The notes under the pieces: model-generated
The model's database searches: none
What the model saw: the letters and a program-made list of their open reading frames with translations, nothing else
What the model was told of the DNA's origin: nothing
NCBI GenBank assembly: GCA_034620365.1
Contig: JAQGEQ010000192.1
Span: 4,459,001-4,523,000, forward strand
Length of the DNA: 64,000 nucleotides
Direction of reading: 5' to 3'
Origin: Pegea sp. RAD2-039
Lineage: Eukaryota; Chordata; Thaliacea; Salpida; Salpidae
Shown: positions 23,987 to 38,409 of the stretch, in pieces
How positions within the stretch are numbered: the stretch's first letter is position 1
Layout: each line of letters starts with the position of its first letter
Position numbers and translations under genes: made by a program

Positions 23987-26666
23987 TTATTTATATTTGC
24001 TGATGCGTCGTAGTTGTATATAAGCTAACATCAGAAATCCTAAACTGATGCTTCCCATGGCCAAAATATTCTGCCATAAACCCCAGGTACCGTAGGGTAT
24101 GCCCTGTCTTTCCATATATTCTTCACCAGTTGTGCTAAAAAAGTTAAATTCTTGTTTCAAAAAAAAATTAGAAAAAGAAAAAGTGACCAGTTAGCGATCC
24201 GTAAAGAATTTGTTGAGTTGAAGCAAGTTCTTCCATCAAAACCATTTGCTTCTGGATGATCAAAAAACACCAATCCACTCATTTCATTGACTGTTAAGCT
24301 CTGTCAAAGATCTAGTTCAGTTTTCGTTGCTTATCAACAAATTTTTTTTACATTGATTCCATATCTGAAGATACTAAACCATTTGATCCATTCTAACCAG
24401 TTCAAAATAGATTCAATGTTTGCAAGAAATCCTCCAAACATCATCATGAAGATATACGGAAGAGAAACAAGAACATTTGCGACAGCAAACACATTGACAG
24501 AAGCACTGACGAGGAATGCTACTGATGAGGCGCTTATTGCTGTTAGAACAAGAGTCAAAAGGAAAATAAAAAACTTCCCAGCTTCCATTTGAAATCCTGA
24601 GAAGTTGAAGAGTTGAAACTTTTTTTGATAATTTTAAATGAATTCGAACCGATCATGAAATAAATGAGAATTGAAAAGAAGCAATTTGGAATGACTCGAT
24701 TAGGGATCAAATCTGCAAAGACTTGCGCAACAAAATAGACAGAAGCTCGATAATAGCCGGAAGCAGACTCATGTCTGAAAAATGAAATGAAAAAATTTTG
24801 TTTAAAAAATGTGTTAGAAGACCTGAAAAACTTCCGATTTCTGATGAAGATTTCAAGAGCTGACAAGTTAGACATCACTTGTGACGTAATAAGGAAAAAG
24901 AAGCATCCAGCCCTAAAAAGAGTCAACTGCTAAATGTAAATTTGTTTTTAGATTATCAAAATACCTGTTTTGAATTCCACTTTTAAACGAAGTATCTGAT
25001 TGGAAGTAAATTAAACCAATGAGAACGCCGAAAATTATCATCACAACAATTTGAACGACTGATGTTATCGGGTTTCGTAAAATGTTCAGAATTGTACGTT
25101 TGGATAAAGCTCCAAGCTGTAAATAAAATAAAGTTGTTTGGAAATATTGTTATTAAAACAAAACCTGTTTAAAGAATCCATTTGCATATTCGTCAACTTG
25201 TTCAATTCTTGCTTCAATCATTTGAGATTGTTTCCAAGTTTGCTACGAAAATGAAAACCATGTTAGGGAAAACCCCGTTTTCAAAAATTTAATTATAGAC
25301 TTCAATTTGAAGTTGTTCATCTCTCCAAATTTCAGATTCCTTGAAAGTTTTGATTAATTCTTGAGTCAAATCTGACTTCTCATCAGATTCGATCGCTTTA
25401 CTAATCTCTTGTCCAGAAGACTCTAATGACATCGTAGATCAAATCCCAGTTTGAACAAATTTTAAACTTACTTTTGGTAACATTCATTTGTTCGATCAAT
25501 CTAGCTGTATTGACGTCGCCACCAATTACATCGAGAAAGAAGTCAGCTGGATTGTGATAGTCAGGACATTTGTAACCTAACAAAAGATAATTATTTGCCT
25601 AGTAAAAGAAAGTGATTCGCCTGGTAACAAGTATTAGTAAGAATTAAATGACTTACCAATCTCCTCAAAATAACCAACACATTTCTGACAGCTTCCAATA
25701 TAAGCAATATCTCCTTTTGTTAATAAAATGAGTCGATCAAACATTGAAAATATCGAATATCGTGGTTGATGAATTGACATGATTATATTTCTTCCATCTA
25801 ATGCTAATCTACAAGTAACAACAGTGATGTCATGAAGAGAATCACGTGACGTCACCAACTTGTAAAGAAGAAGAATAAGGGAGTTAGCTGTATTAGCATC
25901 AAGTCCAGTTGTTGGTTCATCGAGAAACAACACTGGAGGATCCAAGATCATCTCCATCCCGATATTAACTCGTTTCCTTTCACCTCCAGAAACACCTCGA
26001 ACAAATTCATTTCCAACAAATGTATTTGCGCATTCTCCTAATCCTAACTGCTCGATGACGTAATCAACTTTATGACGTTTGGCCTCATTTGAATATTCTT
26101 TACTCGATAATCGCAAATTTGCTGAAAAAGCCAAATTCTCGCGAACTGACAAGGTTCCCATGACAACATCATCCTGTGAGCTCATTTTTACATTTAGTCG
26201 CGATTTCTATAGACGTCACCTGAACAACGTATCCGCTCAGTAATCGGAAATTATCTCCGACTGGTTTACCATCCACCAACACAACTCCTTCGCGAAGCCC
26301 ACGCGGGTCTTTTCGCTTCGCCAAGACGTCTAGAAGCCTTCAAAAGAAGTATGATATCATTACGTCTCTATGATACCATCAACTGCTTACGAAGTTTTCC
26401 CGCTTCCAGTTGGACCCATTATGGCGTTTAATCCAGGCGGAACAACTCCACTAACGAAAATCCAAAGATAAAAAAAACCTTTTTTAGCTTTACTTCAAAT
26501 ACCTGACCGAATGAAGAATTTCTTTCTTCCCTTTCTTTCCACAAACTGGTTTGCTGTCCAATCTTTCATCTACCTCGTAGGAAATATTGTGAAAACTCAA
26601 TTGAACACCTTTCTTCTTCGGATTCGAGTTCTCGACATCAACAAAAGTTTCGTTTCTTTTCACCAT
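23987..26666 (-). CDS. ABCG2-like half-transporter
   Basis: Fourteen exons: 26666-26503, 26450-26391, 26337-26220, 26173-25860, 25808-25657, 25576-25472, 25422-25301, 25242-25165, 25116-24965, 24912-24823, 24774-24650, 24596-24352, 24300-24188, 24134-23987; 661 aa (human ABCG2 has 655). The N-terminal ATPase has Walker A (GPTGSGKTS), Q-loop region (VVQDDVVMGTLSVREN), signature (VSGGERKRVNIGMEM), Walker B (PPVLFLDEPTTGLD) and H-loop (SIHQPRYSIF). It also has the HNPADFFLDVI linker typical of ABCG2, and a six-helix membrane domain follows. The extracellular loop keeps cysteines (RTCFN, IANCTTGEEY). It probably works as a dimer exporting hydrophobic or conjugated compounds. The 51-nt intron between 25860 and 25808 is a multiple of three with no stop in frame; splicing at GTTGGT restores the family alignment. 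Its 3' end is 190 bp from that of AREL1 (convergent). Confidence 0.92.
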
Positions 26667-28928
26667 ATTAATGGTTTCAATTTTCTGAAATCACAATTTT
26701 GTTTGAATAAAAAGTTATTTTCACAATTTTTTTAATTCTTTTTGTTTTTTTAACTTTTGTTGATTTTTAAATGCTATATCTGAAACGATCAGTTACCAAA
26801 CAATCATAAGAAAGTAACTATTGAAATCTTCAAATCAGATAAAAATTAACATTCAACAATAAAGCTGATAAACAATAACAAAAACCTCTAAGGACTTTTT
26901 TAATCGAACTAAATATATTCAAGTTTCTGACATTGTATTTGTTAGCAAAGTTATTTAACATTCATTAATAAATATTTCAAAATATTAATTATTAAACTTT
27001 TAGAAAATCAAGTCAACTTATAATTTTGTACAAAATAGTTGAATTAATAATTTACAGGTAGTTAAACAAATATTTCATATCATTGAGTAACATAATAAAA
27101 AAAACGAAATTAAAAGAAATTGTTTGATTCATCTGAGTGATCTCAGTAACTTAGCTTTTTATTACAACATTGTTGTGAAATTTTTCTAAAAATTGTTAGA
27201 TTTTGTTCAAGCTTACTAAGTAATTCCAATAATTCAATTTTAAGCCTAAAATTATCTAGATTTTTAACATTCAATGAACTAAAACATAAATTCTTTACCT
27301 GAGTCATCTTAAAGTTGCAAATCACTCCAAAATTGTGACGACTTAAGCAATTTATTTTGTAGATAGAAATTTATAAGATTAACCTAAACGTAAACATTAA
27401 CGAGTTAATTGATTTATAATTAATACGAAAGTTGTTTAATGCTAATATCTTTTTTGGTTTACTATTAAAATATTAGCTTTATAAAAAAATTAGAAAAAAA
27501 AATTAGAGAAAACCTTATTAGACTTAAAAAGTCTATTTTTCAACTGCTTATTTCACAAAATCAACAATAATTTTTCAGACACTGTAGTTGTACAAACTAA
27601 CATAGTTGTAACTAAGATATGATCAAAGTATCTAATTTCAAGTAAACATCTATTTTGACGACGTCTAACGGATAAACTTTAAATTAAACTGAAAGTTTAA
27701 ATAAATCTGGTTTTACTTTCAAGTTATATAAACGAAATTAAATAGAACTAAAATATATTAATTATTTGTTATGCATTATTATAGATGCATCTACAATATC
27801 ATAAAAGCTACTTAACTTGCTGATTAAACAATAGCAACTAACTTTTAATTTAATTAACTTTCTCTTCTGCAAAGCTTTAAAAACTCAACAAAATAATTTT
27901 TTATTTACTATTATTTATTTATTTATTTGTATTATTAACTTTCATTATTATGTGTAGTAGACAAGTTTAAAGAAATATAGTACTGAATTCAAAATCTTTA
28001 AGCCATTTATTCGGATATACAAATTAAACTTTAAAATGATACAACTTTTTATTTAATCTTTTTCTTGTTTGAGTTTAAAACAAATTAAAGAAAGTTTGTA
28101 ATTATAATAAAGAATTAAGTAAAAATAAAGTTTTCTTGAAATTTATAGTTTAAAAGCATTAATCTGTTGCTAGGCTTAAATTATATAAAAAAAAATAATA
28201 TTTTTACTCAATTTTGAGTCAATTATACTAAAATGGTGTTTTTAAAATTTTCGATTACCAAAAGTAGATTAAAATAAAAATTTATTACCTGTTTGATAAC
28301 TATTGTAAACAAACAATGGTGTACTTAGTGACTGACAAACCCTCTAATTTCTGAAAAACCAATAATATTTACAAGCAAGAGATAATATAAATATAAGATA
28401 AGTAAAAACTCCACAAAATAATTGTATATTTTTACTGTCACTAGCATTTGTTTAACTGCTAATTCAGAATTGACAAATAAATTTGTAAATTTTTGTTGGA
28501 AATGAATATTATTTTAACTGAAAATATTTTCACATATTTTTTTAGGAATTAATCGAAATGATTTATTTTTTTTTTAAATAATCGAAACTTTTCAAGAATT
28601 TTTGATTTCTCTTTTGATGTATAAAACAAAACATGTTTTACAATAATAATAATTCTACTTCAGAATTTATCTATAATTTTCTTTTATTTGTAGTGATAAA
28701 AAAATTAAAGGTCAAGCATTATTTATATAAAAATTTTATTTATTTTAAATACTAAGCAATCTATATTTTAAACACAAAATAAAGCTTTTATACTTTTATA
28801 TTATCACTCTAAACCATTTTTGTTTTACACCATTTTTTTACTACTATTATTATTATTATGATTTAAATTATTTTAACAGTTGTCAGTTTTCTGTTAATTA
28901 TTAACATATTATTAACCGAATATTTTCA
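26667..28928. other. Intergenic region between divergent genes
   Basis: 2.3 kb, A+T-rich, between the divergent ABCG2-like and ABHD14-like start codons. A GTGATTTCAG acceptor lies 18 nt upstream of the ABCG2-like ATG. I see no coding exon and none of the TGACGTCA palindromes common elsewhere. Confidence 0.55.
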
Positions 28929-29751
28929 ATGGAAAAACAAATTCAGTTCAAAAAACGATTTATTTATGTTTTTTGTTTGTTTCTGTTGTTTGTTGCATTT
29001 TATTCATTTTTCAATAATCAATCTAAAATAAAAAATATTGGTGAGTAAATTTGTTTCATTATATGCAAAAAATTATTTTTAATGATGATACTAGTATAAA
29101 CTTTTCTGTTTTAAATATAAATAAATATATTTTCTGTAATTTTTTTTAGATTCAATAATGACTGAAATCCAAGAAAAATTTATTGAAATAAATAGTTTCA
29201 AAATTTTTTGTGTTTTTTTTACTCCAAATCCAAAATCGGCCAAAAATGTTCTTCTTCTTCATGGAATGAGGTTCACCTCTAAGAATTGGTTGGATATAAA
29301 AACATTGGAGAGCTTATCTTCATCTGGTTTTAATATATTCGCTGTTGATTTACCCGGATTTGGAAAATCTCAAAAACTTGAGATGGAAAAGTCAGAAGTT
29401 TTGAAAGAAATTGTTGAAAAGTTGAATTTGGAAAATCTTGTGATTGTTAGTCCTTCTATGAGTGGACAATTTTCGATTCCATTTGTTTTCAAGCATCCAG
29501 GACTAGTTAAAGGTTTTGTTCCTGTTGCTCCTGTAATAAATGGATATGATGAAAAAGATTTTGAAAGATTAAACCTTCCAACTTTGATAGTTTATGGTGA
29601 AAAAGATCAATTTGCTGAAAAATCCAACAAAATCCTTTCAGCAATTCCAAAAAGTGTCATAAAAATGATTCCTAACGGCTCACATCCTTGTTATTTAGAT
29701 AATCCTGAATTATTTCATCAATTTCTCATTGACTTTATCAAATCTATATAA
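28929..29751 (+). CDS. ABHD14-type alpha/beta hydrolase with N-terminal membrane anchor
   Basis: Two exons, 28929-29040 and 29150-29751 (237 aa). Exon 1 encodes a short basic stretch and one hydrophobic helix (residues about 11-30), as in ABHD14A; exon 2 is the whole hydrolase. Family marks: LLHGMRFTSKNW (oxyanion region), AVDLPGFGKS, SPSMSGQFSIPF with the nucleophile Ser at about residue 140, FVPVAPV, LIVYGEKDQF (acid Asp) and GSHPCYLDNPE (catalytic His). ABHD14B has been described as a lysine deacetylase-like or esterase enzyme; the substrate here is unknown. The anchor suggests a membrane or secretory location. It lies 190 bp upstream of CFAP300 on the same strand. Confidence 0.9.
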
Positions 29752-29941
29752 AATCATAACTACTAATTTATATTCAATTTATATAACATATTCATTTATC
29801 TAAAATTCTTATAATTATTATTTTTCTAATCATGATCTTATATTGACTATGATCTATAATAACTAATTGTAAAAAGTATTTTATTTTCAGATTTTTCAGG
29901 ATTTTTATATTTACTTCTGCAGTTTCCAAAAAGTTTTTAAA

Positions 29942-30937
29942 ATGTTGAATAATTACAAATTTGAAGTTTTAAATCGAAGATTTCCATTTTTTGAAAATAA
30001 AAAAATATCCGAACTTTTTGAAAAATGGTTTGTCCAAAAAGTATAAAAGAAGAAAACTTTTTATTTTCCTTTTGATTTCAGGGATTTAAAATTACGATTT
30101 TTCACTTTTTCTTTTAATCCTCATCTCCATCTTCCTTATCAAGACTTCTTACAACAATTATTTGATGACGTCACAGTTCAAACAGCTGTTTCCGCTTGGG
30201 TACCGGCGTTGTCATGGAATTGCGAAGGTGTCACCATCAATCTTTTAATTGATTCTAATTTCATTAATTGTAGACAGAATTATGAAAATAGAATCAATCA
30301 CAACATCAATTACTTCAATGACCTTCTTTGATCGTTTGATGACGTCAGAAGTAGTTAGAGAAAGTGGATCGATTCGAAAATGTTTCCACGAAATGCAAGA
30401 TGGAATCTTGATTTGCGATGAACTACGAAAGGTGATTATGAAGTTATAAGAGTTGTCATGACATCATTTCTACAGATGCTGTTAGTGGAAGATTCAGAAA
30501 ATTTTGAGATGTTTGATGAAGCGGAACGAAATGAAATGATTTTTCAACTTTTTAGAACCTTTGTGATTGGTGGAAGGATTTCACAATATGAAGATCAGAT
30601 CGATGCTTATTTTGATGTCACTAAATCTGTCTACAAAGATCTCGTTTGGTGAGTTTGTTGATATGACGTCATATGACTTGAATGACATCATTTGATTCCA
30701 GTGTACAAAAAGTGCAAGATTCAAATGATCTGAAAGTTATATCGAAAATATTTAAAGTCTCATTTCAGGTTAGCATCTGTTGGTTGTCATGACAATCCAA
30801 TTTTTTATCAATTTTACTTACAGAACAAAAAGACTGAAAATATCTTTCCTCCTGAACATGAACAAAACTTTATTTTTGTCATTATTGATCCTCTAAAGAG
30901 ACATACTCACCTGATGTTGCATCTTTCTGATTTCTGA
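29942..30937 (+). CDS. CFAP300: CFAP300 (cilia and flagella associated protein 300)
   Basis: Six exons: 29942-30027, 30082-30227, 30274-30431, 30476-30648, 30702-30768, 30824-30937; 247 aa (human about 267). Recognised by SMTFFDRL, DSGSI-like VRESGSIRKCF, ICDELRKMLLVEDSENFEMF, GGRISQYED, VTKSVYKDLV and the C-terminal FIFVIIDPLKRHTHLMLH. CFAP300 is a cytoplasmic/ciliary factor needed for dynein arm assembly and transport, so its presence implies motile cilia or flagella. An acceptor (ACTTCTGCAG) lies 19 nt before the ATG. TGACGTCA occurs in exons 2 and 3 (as DDVT and MTS) and in an intron. Confidence 0.9.
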
Positions 30938-31289
30938 ATTTTTATTTACATGAAAAACTTTCAATGAAATTTTATGATTTTCTTCAAAATTGTTTCTAAA
31001 CAATTTCTTGTTTGTAGATTTTCGTTGAAATTAGTTTCTATAGAAAGCTGATTAGATATTTTGTCTTATAGTTACCTCGTACATATAGTAAATTATGTTA
31101 TTTGTAAAAACATCATATTTGAAACTGTTTAAAAGTTTCTTTTTTTCATTTATGAGGTTTGAAATAGTTACTAGTAAAATTTTTTATTTCATTTGGTTAC
31201 AATAAAAAAGTCTGGTTAAGATCAACAACTGGTCCTTTAATAATCTCTCATTTTGATAGTTTCATTTTCAAGTTTTAATTTGTTTTAAC
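30938..31289. other. Non-coding 3' flank of CFAP300
   Basis: A+T-rich with an AATAAAA at about 31201. No gene seen. Confidence 0.5.
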
Positions 31290-33760
31290 AAATGCGAAGG
31301 AGGGTACCTTAAGAGAGCACCTTCCGCTAGCAAACATTCTCACAAATAATATTTATTAAGTTAAAAATCCAGAAAGAAAAATGATATTTCAGTAGTCCTC
31401 AAAGCATATGACAGTGAACAATTACATGGAATGTTAATAATATAAAAAAAGAAAAAAATCACAGTTTAGAAATGACAATATTGGCAATATTATAATGGTT
31501 CAACTTCTGCTTGAACAACACGAGTAACTTCGACATGACAATGTCTGATGGCAGTTGGTTCCAAGTATTAATTGTGCGGTATGAGAAAAAGTGCTCTCAT
31601 GAATGTACCAAGTGATATGAGCTTATTAAAATGCAATGTGTGTCGTCTGAGTTGATGTAGCCTGAAGGAAAGACTAATAGAAAAGAAATTATCAAACTGA
31701 ATGTCAATTGAATTGTGGATAATTTTAAAATAAGAGTTAAGTCGTATTTAACTCGTCGAATTTTCAGAGTATCTAAATAGAAGAAACTGAGACGATGTTT
31801 ACAACTATCATATTTAATATTAAGTTTGATGCATACCAATCTCGTAAATGTGGCCTGAACAGATTCGATTTTTTTGATATCGCCAACTTGATATGTCATC
31901 CATGAACTAAAATTATATTCAAGTATATACATTTTGAATAAATTAATACGAAATATGGATCTTATGAGTTAAAGGCCTTTATAATGAGGTAAACAAAGTT
32001 GATTGATTTTGCTAAGATTTTGGAAACATATTTGAGCTATTTAAAGTCAGATGATAGAGTAATTTCCAAGGTCTAGGACCAAAGATATTCGTAGAATAAT
32101 AAATCCATAGATGGAATATTGGTCCAAGGAATTTGCAGCTGATTTAGAGGTGAAAGTTCAGACTTTGTGGGCTGGATTTTGAGCTGCCAATTTGTAGACC
32201 AGTTTTGTACAGTGTGTACTACAGTTTGGAGGATTGCATATTATAACTTAATCTCATCTGCATGCACAAACACACTGACATCATCTACTGCTACTAGTCT
32301 TCTGATGAGCTCTTCAACAAAGACTAAAAATAGAAGAGGATCCAGAACAGAACCCTGAGGAACACCACTGGTGACTTGACTAATAGTAGATAAAGATCTT
32401 TCAACACGAGTTTGTTGGATTCTACTTAATAAGTAAATCCACTTTAAGATAAAGCTGTTGATTCTTAAATTTTGCAAAACCAATAATGAGCTTGTTGTGT
32501 GGGACAGAATTTTTAAGCTTTAGCAAATTCGAGATGTATGATGTCATAAGGAGCATTACTTTCATGATGGGCTGTAAGCTCGTTAAGAAAAGTGAGATGT
32601 TGAGTCAGGGAAGATCTCCGTTTCACAAAGCTATGCTGGACATCAAATATTAGATGGTGCTCTATCAAATGATTGTTTATATGATTGTGAATGATTTGTT
32701 CTTAAGCTCTGTAGATAGAACCTGAGGTCAGCGAAACTGATCTGTAGTTAAATACAGTGTTTCTGGGACCCTTTTTATGAATAGCAGAAGGGGTAGATTT
32801 CTTACAAACTCATCCACAACCCAGAGTGATGTTAAAGATTAGATGATGGAAACTAATAATTTCAAAAAGAGCCTTAGCCACTATATCGGCTGTTATGTCA
32901 AGATCAGTTATCTCAGAGACATTTGTGAGAATTTTGGGGCAAGAAAGGTAAGAGGAGGATAGATAGGTGTTGATATTTGTAAAGTTTGCTCAATAGAAGT
33001 TAAGAGAAGTCATATCATCATTGAGAGCGTTAATAGATGAATTAAACTGAACTATAAAATAAATAACAAAATGGTCACAGGCGAAAGAAAAAGAAGAATT
33101 AAATGAACAGAATAGTAGGTTGTTAAGGCTAGGATTGTTACAGAATAAAAATTCTAAAATTTTCCCTTTGAATGAGTGGGTTCATTAATACATTGAGTTA
33201 GAGAATTAGTAGTTTTGAAGTTGAGAAAGGTCAGAGTCGTCGGAAGATAGATGAATAGTCCAATCTATGTGAGGAAGATTAAAACTTCCTGACAGCTAGG
33301 AAGGAATATTAATATACAGAGCTTTACTAATAATGTTACAGATATCAGATAGCATTGATATATTTTCAGACAAAAGGGATAAAAATAGAATAAAATCTAA
33401 TTTTAGATTTCAATTTAAAAAGATCACCACAAATAATTCCAAAACTTTTTATGGAGAATAGGAAAGAATCTAAACTTATATGGACCTTTAAGCTTTGAAG
33501 ATACTTTTATAAAGAAAGTAGTCATCCCCTTCCCTGGTGTCTATGCAATCATGTCAAATGATATCATACTGAGGAGGCATACCATTAAGCTCAATATTTT
33601 ATGAGCCAGTCACGACTCAGCTAGGAGCAGTAAGTCAGTTTGATTGGAATCAAGACAGTGGGACACGATAGAGGTCCATCTTATTTGCCATAGATCTGAT
33701 GTTGTAATAATTAATTGTCGAAATATGCAAGGTTGGTTTGCAGTATTGATACTAGAAATG
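31290..33760 (-). mobile_element. Decayed non-LTR (LINE-type) retrotransposon
   Basis: Read on the minus strand from high to low coordinates there is an endonuclease remnant (NIRSMANKMDLY near 33680-33740; SFNLPHIDWT and THSFKGKILEFLFCN near 33130-33310). A reverse-transcriptase core follows (TSGVPQGSVLDPLLFLVF, then FVHADEIKL in place of YADD, at 32241-32400), and then the usual C-terminal segment (IESVQATFTRLVC, RLSFFYLDTLKIRRVKYDL, 31597-31932). Many stops and frameshifts break it, so it cannot be active. Motif style suggests the CR1/L2/Jockey group. It contains no TGACGTCA. Confidence 0.82.
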
Positions 33761-35416
33761 TTAGTATCAACCCCAGAGAAGCTCTCTCCAAGAAGAAATC
33801 CAAAAAAGCCTTAATAAACTTATTCAAAAATATATATGAGATTAAAATTGAAATAATATAACTTTAGATTCAACACCTTTTATCAACTGTTTCAAAGGTT
33901 ATCATTATCTTTTGCTATTATCATGTTAGTGCGAAATGGCGAGCAACTTAGAACATTTAAGGTTGTAGTAAGTGTCTGGTGGCTCGACTTGCTGATATTA
34001 TTTAAATAGTTAACAGATACCAATGGCAAGGTTTGTTCAAATAGATTTTATTTAGTATAAAATTAAGTGCTTTTTGTAAAATTTGTTTAAAATAAGAATT
34101 ATCGAAATTTCAGTTGTTACTATACTACGTAGAGAACTATAAAATATATATTCAAAATATGTTTAGATATTATGCACTGTTGTTACACACTTACGAATTT
34201 GATTATATTTTTATCAATAAATCTTGAATATTTTTGTAACAAAAAATATGATTGCTAATCAAAATTGTATTATACAATCTGAAGTTATTACAAGAATGCT
34301 TATCTTGGTTTAAGTTGATTTTTAACTCTGTTAATATTAATTGTATTTCTTGATTTACAAAATATTATCCAATTTCTTTTTTGAAAGTTTTTTACTATTA
34401 GAATCATTTTTTGTTAAAAGATTTCAATTTAAAGCTGCAACTTTGCAGTGGTACTTTAATGTCACGCATTGAGCATATATATCTAACTATCAAGTTTTCT
34501 CAAAGGTTGAAAAATTAACTGCCCTAACTGGTGGTGCTAAATATCTTAAAGAACTTTATTAACATCAAACAATTATAGTTTTCAGTCGAGTCTTTAACAA
34601 ATGAGAAACTTGTTCTTTTTATGGGACAAATGTATTCCGTGAATTTTAGAAAGTTCTCTGGAAATACATCAACCCATACAAGTTATTACAGTGGTAACTG
34701 ATGGTTGTACCTCCAGGATAAGGACATAAAAGACCCGTTAATGAGTAGTATGAAGAAAATAATCTTGATCAAGTGGCATTTTGTACCAAGAAAGCCTTTT
34801 GCCTGGACTTTAGACTTGACAAAGTTGTTACTTTAGCAATAAGTTGGGTTAAAAATATGCATCAAATCTTTGCAAGTTTTTCTGTTGTTGATGTCAACTT
34901 TGGTGAGTAATTGTTGATTGCAAATGGTAATTATTTTAAAAAGTCTTTTTAGATTTGGTAAATTTAGTGATAAAAGCTGAGATTTTTTGGTTCAGAGCAA
35001 ATTGAGACAAGGAGACTCCAGAGCATATTTAGGAATTTTTGAAAACACCTGAAGACATCAAGTTTGGAAAAAAGTTTTTATATAAATATTCTGCTGCCAG
35101 CAAATTAAATCTTGAAACTAAAACAGAACTTTGCAACTAAATTTGTTGCTTTGATTTTTACTTTTTTTATTTCAAGCTTCTAACAAGAAAGTCTGAAATA
35201 AAAATTGAAAAAAAAATTGTAGTTTTAGGTTCACCAACAATTGAAAGAAATCCCAAAGTATTGAAAATAGATGTGCTCCATCAGCTGGTTCTAATCCACA
35301 AATGAAAGTTGAGTTTTCAGGAGCAAGAAGAAAAATAAAAAACTAAACAACAAAAACAAAAGAAACCAGCAGGGTGATTTTTGGGGAAGTTGAGGCTTGG
35401 TTGGGTACTGAAGGCG
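33761..35416. other. Intergenic, possibly more repeat debris
   Basis: No gene identified. The stretch 34590-34910 is less A+T-rich and has broken coding-like frames (for example around 34745-34905), but I could not match it to a family. It may be another decayed element. Confidence 0.35.

Positions 35417-38409
<2,993 letters not shown>

Noticed and set aside
24287..24592. 101-codon plus-strand frame
   Set aside because: Antisense of the membrane-domain exon of the ABCG2-like gene, whose family match is clear.
25816..25860. 15-residue insertion in the ABCG2-like ATPase (VTSRDSLHDITVVTC)
   Set aside because: Splicing from GTTGGT to CTTGTAG removes it and restores the normal family alignment, so it is read as an intron.
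32241..32483. Active reverse transcriptase gene
   Set aside because: The catalytic motif is altered (HADE) and stops and frameshifts occur throughout the 2.5-kb element.
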